64,000 bases of DNA from Mesorhizobium sp. M2A.F.Ca.ET.046.03.2.1 (GTDB taxonomy: Bacteria > Pseudomonadota > Alphaproteobacteria > Rhizobiales > Rhizobiaceae): NCBI RefSeq assembly GCF_003952425.1, contig NZ_CP034449.1, positions 1,984,001-2,048,000 of the forward strand. Direction: 5' to 3'. Every line of letters begins with the position of its first letter. The stretch's first letter is position 1. The notes under the pieces were generated by a model. The model made no database searches. It had not been told where the DNA came from and saw only the letters and a program-made list of their open reading frames with translations. A program made the translations under genes and the position numbers. This document shows, piece after piece, positions 58,541-64,000 of this stretch.

Positions 58541-59506
58541 GGCGGTCAGCTGACTGGCCGCGGCGGCGACATCATCATCGACGATCCCCTGAAGGCGGAG
58601 GATGCACATTCCGAAACGGCGCGCAACAAGTGCGCTGAATGGGTCCGAACGACTTTGATGTCGCGCTTCGACAACCCGGCCACCGGCGCCGTTATCCTTG
58701 TCATGCAGCGTCTCCATGTCGACGATCTGGCGGGTGTCCTTTTGGAGGCGGGCGGCTGGGATCACCTCAATCTCTCCGCAATTGCCGACGAGGACGCCCG
58801 AATTCCAATGAGCGCAAGTCGCTGGCAGGAGCGCAAGATCGGTGACCTGCTCCATCCCGCTCGGCTCGGAATGCCTGAGCTTGACAGGCTTAAGCGCGAT
58901 CTCGGGTCGCTCACCTTTTCCGCCCAATACCAGCAGTCCCCTGCCCCGGCGGATGGCAACCTCGTCAAACGCGCTTGGTTTCGCTACTACGACCTGGCTC
59001 AGTTCGATCGTCGTTCAATGACGATCGTGCAGAGCTGGGATACCGCTCTGAAGGGCGACCCGAGTTGCGACTATTCGGTCGGCTCGACCTGGGCGAAAGA
59101 CGATACCAAGTACTACCTCCTTGACCTCGTCCGTATTCGAGCGTCTTACCCCGACCTCGTCAAGGTCGTCCGCCAATCCATCGATGAGCACAACCCGGAC
59201 ATCGTCCTGATCGAAGATGCAGGCTCAGGTTCGAGCCTGATCGCGGATCTGGATAGCCAAGCCATCGCCACCACCCCGGTAAAAGCTCGGATCGACAAAG
59301 AGGCCCGTTTGATCCGCGCAGCAGCGATGATTGAAAATGGCAGCGTCTACCTGCCGAAAGACGCGCACTGGAAGGACAACTTTATCCTTGAGGTGCTTGC
59401 CTTTCCGAACGGCAGGCACGACGACCAGGTCGACTCCATGTCCCAGGCCTTGATCTGGATGAAAGACGACAAGCCGACGGGTGGGTTCTACATCGGGAAG
59501 TGCTAG
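58541..59506 (+). pseudogene. Truncated phage terminase large subunit
   Basis: The frame open from 58400 gains terminase similarity only at ~58541: QLTGRGGDIIIDDPLKAEDA, then TGAVILVMQRLHVDDLAGVL. The C-terminal nuclease part follows, with VQSWDTALKGDPSCDYSVGS, VLIEDAGSGSSLIADLDS and RHDDQVDSMSQALIWM. The N-terminal ATPase part with the Walker A motif is missing. No capsid, portal or integrase gene accompanies it, so this is the scar of an old prophage, joined end-to-end with the metallopeptidase-like gene. Confidence 0.8.
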
Positions 59507-59911
59507 CCGGCCCGTCGAGCGATCGATGTCTGCAAAGGGGCCGAAAGCGGATGGTCAGCTTATGGCGTCGCCCGTCGAATGCGGACAAAAGTGGCCCTTT
59601 TTGTAATGAAAAGCCCACCACCGGAGCACAGTGGTGGGCCTGACATGGCACTAGGAATGGAGAGCCGATCTGAGGGACGTTGGATCGGCCGCCCGACACC
59701 GAACTACGAGATGCGCCTCGTGTTCCAGCCTAATCGCCCTCGGGCTGCTACGGTGCTGTCGATTTCCTTCTCGACACGTTGTTCTGGTTTGAATACCGGG
59801 CGACCCTAGTACATGGCAATCGCCCTTCTGGTGAGCACTGCTTGGCGCCTGGCGGACGGCTGTGCGCTGAGGCGGAGGCAGTTCGGACGACACAGCTCGA
59901 CTAATGGCCGG
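59507..59911. other. Intergenic stretch between terminase remnant and yidB-like gene
   Basis: Contains the strong hairpin listed at 59613-59639. A plus-strand frame at 59579-59809 is not recognised and overlaps that hairpin, so it is probably not a gene. Confidence 0.35.
59613..59639 (-). terminator. Strong hairpin with T run on the minus strand
   Basis: GCCCACCAC (59613-59621) and GTGGTGGGC (59631-59639) form a perfect 9-base stem with a 9-base loop. Read on the minus strand the stem is followed by TTTTCATTACAAAAAGG, so it can terminate transcripts coming from the YidB-like gene. Confidence 0.6.
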
Positions 59912-60364
59912 CTAGGCCCCGGTACGTGGCGGCACCCGATCAAGAAGAGTAATGTCCTCCGAGCCTGCAGCGGGCATTTCGCCATTCGGAGTCAACTTGT
60001 TGATCGCCTCAGGCAAATCACGCGTTATCCTGGCGATCAGTTCATCCCGGGACAAGCCCGTCTGCATTGAAAGCGAAGTCAGCGTTTCATCGTCGATCGC
60101 CGTCTCGACCTCTTTCGGCTCGATGGGTTGGTTCGGGCCGGGGCTGACCCAGGAATCCACCTTAGACCCGGCTCCCGCATTCCTGAATCGCTCGACGATA
60201 TCGCCTAGCGCTGTCCCGGAAACGCCTTTGGATAGTTGGTCCAGTATGCCGCCCTGCGGATTGTTCGGATCGCGACTCCCGCGCAGCAATTCCCCGATCT
60301 TGTCGCGATTTTGGTAGGCGAGCACGCCTAATATGGCCACAGCCAATCTGCCCAGATTTGCCAT
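59912..60364 (-). CDS. YidB-family protein (DUF937-like)
   Basis: A 150-residue protein of the YidB family, function unknown. It reads MANLGRLAVAILGVLAYQNR, GILDQLSKGVSGTALGDIVE, and then the typical SWVSPGPNQPIEPKEVETAI. The C-terminal half continues with TLTSLSMQTGLSRDELIARI. The N-terminal hydrophobic stretch is short (residues ~5-17) and may be a membrane-surface anchor. ATG 60364 has a strong GGAGGA site. It is a single-gene unit with a probable terminator at 59613-59639. The family is common in Rhizobiales. Confidence 0.85.
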   Translation of the reverse strand: MANLGRLAVAILGVLAYQNRDKIGELLRGSRDPNNPQGGILDQLSKGVSGTALGDIVERFRNAGAGSKVDSWVSPGPNQPIEPKEVETAIDDETLTSLSMQTGLSRDELIARITRDLPEAINKLTPNGEMPAAGSEDITLLDRVPPRTGA

Positions 60365-60639
60365 TGATCATCCTCCCAGCAATCACAGGGAAGCAGTTGT
60401 GGGCGGAAAGGTTCCGTAGCGGACGAAAAGTAGCCGGCAGCGTGTTGGAGCAAGATCGGCGGCATATCAGCTTCATTAGACAGAAGGCTACGCAGCCAAT
60501 TGCCTATGATTGAGCCGCTGCCCCGGATATATCGTTCTACACAATCCTCAATTGGTGGACTCCCGCGATATATCGGCAGCTAGTGTGTTCCGCCGTCAGG
60601 CCAGAAGGAGGGCATGCCTGCGGAATCCGGGAGGAAACG

Positions 60640-60843
60640 ATGACTGCAAAAAAAGAAGACTACCGCACGAACAGAGCTGACTATCTGCTTGCCGCGAAGA
60701 AAGGTCGAGCGACCGCTGATGATGATCGCAATGAGTCACTCGCAAGGGAGATGTGCCAAAAAGACTGGCGCTTAGCCGCGTTGGCCGCAAATCCCTGTAA
60801 CAGCTTGCCGGAACCGAGGAAGCCAAGCCGCCCGCTTCTGTAA
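60640..60843 (+). CDS. Small hypothetical protein, 67 residues
   Basis: Starts MTAKKEDYRTNRADYLLAAK and continues with polar, charged residues (KGRATADDDRNESLAREMCQ). ATG 60640 is preceded by GGGAGGAAACG, an excellent ribosome binding site, so it is probably expressed. No membrane segment or known domain. The frame opens upstream at 60583 but with a poor start. Lys/Asp-rich composition suggests a cytoplasmic stress-type peptide; this is a guess. Confidence 0.55.
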   Translation: MTAKKEDYRTNRADYLLAAKKGRATADDDRNESLAREMCQKDWRLAALAANPCNSLPEPRKPSRPLL

Positions 60844-60869
60844 GAGCGGAAACTCGCCTATTTGGGTAA

Positions 60870-61030
60870 GGCGCCCAGCCCTTCCGCCGCTCCGGCGTCA
60901 GAGCATGGTTGTGAACTGCAAGTTCCGATCATCGCGGCCAGCGGCGCGGCATTCGTTGCAATAGTTGATCTTGAGCAGATCCCAATGAAGGCAGGGCTGG
61001 CCCGGCCCGAACCGCCTAGCCAATGAGGCG
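60870..61030 (-). pseudogene. Decayed copy 2 of a small Cys-containing gene
   Basis: On the minus strand reads RRFGPGQPCLHWDLLKINYC, then NECRAAGRDDRNLQFTTML followed by TGA, with the original C-terminus (TPERRKGW) continuing one base out of frame. The DNA is clearly similar to 57597-57750. CNEC (C-x2-C) with the earlier Cys could bind zinc. The start is not visible. Confidence 0.55.
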
Positions 61031-61104
61031 ACGTTGAGTACCGCCCCATGGAACAATTTCTGGGCGCTCGGCATTGTTTGTCGAATTCAACGGAGGGCCA
61101 GCCA

Positions 61105-61341
61105 ATGTCCATCATTGAAAGCATCACCGGCATCTTCTCATCGAAGGAAGAGCCGAAAAAGGGGCGTGCAAGAAAGGCTGCTGCGCCGAAGAATGCAGCT
61201 CCGAAGAAAGCCGCTGTTAAAGCGTCCGCTGCCAAGGAAGCCGGTGCCGCACCGGCGATGTCAGCCCACTCGAAAGACTCTGCCTCAAAGGGTAAGTCAG
61301 GGCAGCGCAAGGCGGCCGCCAAAAAGAATGCAGTCCACTGA
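61105..61341 (+). CDS. Histone H1-like Lys/Ala-rich small protein
   Basis: A 78-residue, very basic protein: MSIIESITGIFSSKEEPKKG, then repeated Ala-Pro-Lys-Lys-Ala words (AAPKNAAPKKAAVKASAAKE) and a KGKSGQRKAAAKKNAVH end. The short N-terminal hydrophobic part may anchor a helix, and the rest looks like a disordered DNA- or RNA-binding tail. ATG 61105 is preceded by GGAGGGCC. A clear rho-independent terminator directly follows (61348-61373), which supports this as a real, independently transcribed gene. Confidence 0.75.
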   Translation: MSIIESITGIFSSKEEPKKGRARKAAAPKNAAPKKAAVKASAAKEAGAAPAMSAHSKDSASKGKSGQRKAAAKKNAVH

Positions 61342-61347
61342 CGAAAG

Positions 61348-61373
61348 AACCCCGCGAAAGCGGGGTTTCTTTT
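61348..61373 (+). terminator. Rho-independent terminator
   Basis: AACCCCGC-GAAA-GCGGGGTT stem-loop followed by TCTTTT, 7 bases after the histone-like gene stop. GNRA tetraloop and T run are both present. Confidence 0.9.
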
Positions 61374-61600
61374 ACAGAACCGCCCGACGCCGGTTAACTC
61401 CCCAGGATCTCGGCCCGGCGCCTGCTTTCAGGAATTCACCCTACGAAGGCGCCGGCCGTTCTTAGCGGAGACGGCCAGAGGTCGGAAACGGCAGCTGCGT
61501 AGATAGCTCTAAGTTGCGGATTACTTCATGAGCGAAAAAGCCCGTTGCCAATGCCAAGGAGACGGGACAAGCCACCGAGCTCCAACAAGGAAGGGACCAC

Positions 61601-61822
61601 GTGTCCAAAAGCTTTTTCGTCGAAGAGATGGCCGGCGATTTGTCGACCGCAAGCGGCGAAATTACTGCGGAGACGCCTGAAGAGGCCGTCGCCCGCGTGA
61701 TTAGCGACGCTGTTGTAACGGAAAATTGGGAAGCCGGCGCCGACGAGAAATGGGTCAGAGTGACAGATAGCGAGCGCGGTATAATCTATCGATTTCAAAT
61801 CCCGCCTAAGACGGCTGACTAG
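61601..61822 (+). CDS. Small hypothetical protein, VEEMAG paralogue 1
   Basis: A 73-residue protein starting with GTG 61601, after AAGGAAGGGACCAC. It reads SKSFFVEEMAGDLSTASGEI, TAETPEEAVARVISDAVV and KWVRVTDSERGIIYRFQIP. The pattern F-VEEMAG...EA...WVRVTD recurs in the partial gene at 63831, so this is a small paralogous family. No membrane segment. Acidic, probably cytoplasmic. Function unknown. Confidence 0.7.
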   Translation: MSKSFFVEEMAGDLSTASGEITAETPEEAVARVISDAVVTENWEAGADEKWVRVTDSERGIIYRFQIPPKTAD

Positions 61823-61985
61823 CCGGGCCTGTTCCCTCAATCTGGGTTGCAGAGAGGTACCGCATCCCTGCAATCTCTTCAGGTATCCGTAAGCCGGAGG
61901 CCTCCCGACACAAAGTCGTTCGTGCCGCTTCTCTGGAGGCGCAGCGTCCGTCTCCTCCCCGAATGCAAGGACTTCGCTCCTGCCG

Positions 61986-62270
61986 TTGAACCTCCACGTC
62001 CCACGACCGTTGAGCGCGACCAAGACCTATCGCCAGGGAGTGCAAACGACCAAACCGATCGAGAGCTGGAACGATACGTACAAACCAGTTGAGCTTGCCC
62101 AGAAATACGGTCTAACAATCGGGCAGGCTAAGATCGTCATCAGTTCCAACGGCCCATCGAGACATGGCTGCGAAGTGGGAGCGGAGGCTTTCCGGAATGC
62201 TTTGAAGATGCGGACCGGGCGGAAACCTTCACGTCATCGCTCCGCCGGTCCAAATCCCCGGGCAGGTTGA
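61986..62270 (+). CDS. Hypothetical small protein, up to 94 residues
   Basis: The C-terminal two thirds (KPIESWNDTYKPVELAQKYG, LTIGQAKIVISSNGPSRHG) looks like a folded helical protein, reminiscent of short DUF3606-type rhizobial proteins, but I am not sure. The start is unclear: TTG 61986 opens the frame and other TTG codons occur downstream; no good ribosome binding site is seen. Its N-terminus may be lost. Confidence 0.4.
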   Translation: MNLHVPRPLSATKTYRQGVQTTKPIESWNDTYKPVELAQKYGLTIGQAKIVISSNGPSRHGCEVGAEAFRNALKMRTGRKPSRHRSAGPNPRAG

Positions 62271-62404
62271 CCCAAACTCCATCAATCGGAGCGAATTGCT
62301 TCAAGCACGGCCTGATAAACGCTGCGGGTATCTTCCTCGATTTCGTTGCTGTTGATGCCGTCTGCCACCGCCTTCGCGGTGAGTGCCGCGGTCTGGCTAG
62401 TCAT

Positions 62405-62700
62405 CTTCAGTGGCTCTCGGCCGCCGCCGGCGGCTACCTCGCCGGACGTTTGCGAACGAAATGGGTCAACACTCACACGGACGAGGTCTATTTCCGCGAT
62501 ACCGCACATGGCTTTTTGGCGTGGGCCTTGGCGACGCCCAATCACCAGCGCCAATGCGCCAATCAAGGCTGATGTTGCGCTGCCTTGTCGGCGACGGCCT
62601 TGGCTTTGTTTTTCGCGTCCTCGATGTTCCCCGAGACCGCATCAACACGCTTCGTGGCGCAGCCTCTTCGCCGATGCAAGGTCGCTCGGCACGTTGTGAC
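62405..62700 (-). pseudogene. Possible frameshifted small membrane-protein gene
   Basis: On the minus strand one frame reads AVSGNIEDAKNKAKAVADKA, AQHQP and stops. Another continues LIGALALVIGRRQGP. This order (charged helix, then one hydrophobic helix) is typical of ElaB/YqjD-type small proteins, so it may be a frameshifted copy. A further frame (62282-62404, MTSQTAALTAKAVADGINSN) could be a separate small gene. Confidence 0.3.
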
Positions 62701-62777
62701 GCCACTGTGAACGACGCTTCGGTGTTGCCACCCGTGAGCTTCGGCGGCAAGTCAGTGGAAGAGAAACCGGCCGGCGA

Positions 62778-63086
62778 CTAGATCCGCGTCACCTTGTCGA
62801 GATGCAGTCGCAGCCTTTGGCCTTCAGCATAGTTCAGAGCATATTGCTCGCTCACAAAGGTGCGGGCGCTTTCTTTCCCGTCCTCCTGGACGAGGACGTG
62901 CCATTCCCCACAAACCTCGGTTATCGAGACGGAATTCACGGTGCAATGCTCTGCGCTATAGGGATTGAGCAACGGTCTCGTCTCAATCAGTAATTCGCGC
63001 GACCGCTCGATCGCTTCCTTCGAGCTTGCGATGAGTACGACGTCGAGCGCTGTTTGGTTTGGGCAAGTGGAGACTGGATCGGCCAA
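62778..63086 (-). CDS. Hypothetical protein, 102 residues
   Basis: Reads ALDVVLIASSKEAIERSREL, CGEWHVLVQEDGKESARTFV, SEQYALNYAEGQRLRLHLDK. TTG 63086 is preceded by GGGAGC at eight bases, a reasonable ribosome binding site, and no later start fits. The C-terminal part resembles a small conserved rhizobial protein of unknown function. No membrane segment or Cys motif beyond scattered residues. Confidence 0.55.
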   Translation of the reverse strand: MADPVSTCPNQTALDVVLIASSKEAIERSRELLIETRPLLNPYSAEHCTVNSVSITEVCGEWHVLVQEDGKESARTFVSEQYALNYAEGQRLRLHLDKVTRI

Positions 63087-63245
63087 CGAATTGCTCCCGG
63101 TCTGGGTTCAGACAAGAGCGCGGTCGGTGTGTCTCTCAGCCGCCGATGTCCACAAGGTCGTTACCGGCGATAGGTCACTTATGCGCCCGTGCCGCATCGC
63201 CACCAACCACATTTGATATGGCAGTAGTCGCACGTTCCATCACAA

Positions 63246-63279
63246 GAGCCCGTTCGCCTGGGGAGGGTCGAACGGGCTC
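63246..63279. repeat. Perfect 11-bp inverted repeat
   Basis: GAGCCCGTTCG (63246-63256) and CGAACGGGCTC (63269-63279) form a perfect stem with a 12-base loop. No T run follows. It lies 130 bases before the gene at 63410 and could be a transcript stem or an operator. Confidence 0.45.
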
Positions 63280-63409
63280 CGGGGTCTGGGCCCCCGGCTG
63301 CGCTGGGACCTCGGCACGAGCTGCGCAGCGAAACACAACAAGGCGGCTGGCGGATTGTTCCATTAGCTGGCGCTTGCGAACCTATCTGCCGCTCCGGCAT
63401 TGTAATGGC

Positions 63410-63712
63410 ATGGCCAAGGGCAGCATAAAGGTCGGCGACGAGGTCGCCATAACGGCAACCGTGCGCAAGCGCGTGACAGAGGACAGGATCAGCGTTTTGA
63501 TCCCGTCGTACCATCAACCACATTCGATCGTGGACACCACGCCTCACATCAGCAGCGGGCAGCAGATCGAGATTGTGGGAGAGGTCACACGCGTCGACGA
63601 GGACACGGTGACGATCGGCGGCAAGGATCTCGGGATAACGGTCAAGACGAACACTGTGCGGCTGGTGACGAGCCACGTTCCACCTATGAGGAAGGCACCC
63701 TCCGCTAACTAG
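63410..63712 (+). CDS. Small hypothetical protein, OB-fold-like
   Basis: A 100-residue protein: MAKGSIKVGDEVAITATVRK, RVTEDRISVLIPSYHQPHSI, then QQIEIVGEVTRVDEDTVTIG and TVKTNTVRLVTSH. The alternating beta-strand pattern with GDEV and VTRVDEDTVTI is reminiscent of small OB- or SH3-like barrels, but no known family is recognised. The open frame extends upstream to 63059, but that part is Arg/Pro-rich shadow. ATG 63410 is chosen from the change in composition; the ribosome binding site is weak. Confidence 0.55.
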   Translation: MAKGSIKVGDEVAITATVRKRVTEDRISVLIPSYHQPHSIVDTTPHISSGQQIEIVGEVTRVDEDTVTIGGKDLGITVKTNTVRLVTSHVPPMRKAPSAN

Positions 63713-63830
63713 GCAACTTAGTCGCCTGTGGAGCGCCGTTCGCCTAGGTCGGCTCGCGCGCTCGCACCTCTGAGCCGCAACAAGGCCTGGCGATCATCGT
63801 TGGAGCGGTGACCGAAACGGGGCGCTATGC

Positions 63831-64000
63831 ATGAAAACCTACCAAGTCGAGGAGATGGCCGGCGAGACGCCGGTTTCCCGTAACACAGTCACCGCCAAGT
63901 CGCCGTGGGAGGCTGCGACCCTCAGTACCAAGAAAGAGGTCCAGGCGCGCAGAGAAGAACGGCTATGGGTTCGCGTTACCGAAGAAAGCGGCCGCGCGGT
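63831..64000 (+). CDS. Small hypothetical protein, VEEMAG paralogue 2, 3' end outside window
   Basis: The frame from ATG 63831 runs off the window end. It reads MKTYQVEEMAGETPVSRNTV, TAKSPWEAATLSTKKEVQAR and WVRVTEESGRAV. It is a paralogue of the protein at 61601 (shared VEEMAG, a T-A-x-[ST]-P-x-E-A word and WVRVT). The two lie on the same strand, 2.2 kb apart. Confidence 0.65.
   Translation, partial: MKTYQVEEMAGETPVSRNTVTAKSPWEAATLSTKKEVQARREERLWVRVTEESGRA

Noticed and set aside
59579..59809. Plus-strand small frame
   Set aside because: It overlaps a strong terminator hairpin and has no family or start signal.

Overview
The window looks like chromosomal DNA of a Mesorhizobium-like member of the Rhizobiales. 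The base composition is GC-rich, start codons are mixed ATG/GTG/TTG, the genes resemble rhizobial families (ExoF-type exporter, GH16 glycanase with type I secretion, YidB, several small rhizobial proteins), and a rhizobial-type intergenic palindromic repeat follows the gene ending at 7213. The genus is inferred from gene content, not proven.

Layout. (1) 1-1.1 kb: 5' part of an unknown gene and a tRNA-Thr(CGT). (2) 1.3-10.6 kb: a catabolic island with a B12-dependent diol/glycerol dehydratase (large and medium subunits fused, separate small subunit), an isochorismatase-family hydrolase, an APC permease, two SDR dehydrogenases, and a small-molecule kinase paired with a class III PLP enzyme. The pair suggests phosphorylation of an amino alcohol followed by phospho-lyase cleavage to an aldehyde. 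(3) 11.4-15.1 kb: regulators, one Crp/Fnr type and two LuxR types with atypical receiver domains. (4) 15.6-19.0 kb: an ExoF/Wza-like polysaccharide exporter with an 11-residue repeat, and a FemAB-related GNAT protein. (5) 19.1-24.8 kb: an unusual tRNA with a long variable arm and an Asn anticodon (GUU), followed by a compact nonribosomal-peptide-like cluster: Sfp-type PPTase, TubC-docking/thioesterase with a Cys nucleophile, a stand-alone adenylation-carrier didomain whose eye-read specificity code (DLTKIGEVGK) points to Asn, and an acyl-CoA dehydrogenase. I consider this the most interesting part of the window.

(6) 25-42 kb: extracellular polysaccharide genes: GH16 lipoprotein, FkbM methyltransferase, Wzx-like flippase, several glycosyltransferases, a large polymerase-like membrane protein, a GIPC-transferase-like protein, a GMC oxidoreductase with a Cys cluster, and an epimerase. 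Decayed GH5 and glycosyltransferase genes lie between 37.6 and 38.5 kb. (7) 42.5-47.1 kb: a tightly overlapping operon that appears to cover GDP-D-glycero-alpha-D-manno-heptose synthesis, including a three-domain fusion (nucleotidyltransferase, HAD phosphatase, P-loop kinase). (8) 48.5-54.3 kb: a second GH16 glycanase without signal peptide, followed by its likely type I secretion system, whose ABC protein carries two tandem inactive C39-like domains. (9) 54.4-57.2 kb: decayed GDP-mannose genes (phosphomannomutase fragment; frameshifted ManC-AGE fusion). (10) 57.6-64 kb: a remnant zone with a truncated phage terminase joined to a metallopeptidase-like gene, YidB, and many small poorly known genes.

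Working together, regions 4 and 6-8 would make, export, decorate and trim a surface polysaccharide, with GDP-heptose as one donor. Region 5 may supply an asparagine-derived acyl or aminoacyl group, possibly as a separate metabolite. No integrase, transposase, rRNA or CRISPR array was seen. Gene starts are judged by eye from ribosome binding sites and family alignment; all family assignments come from motif recognition without searches.
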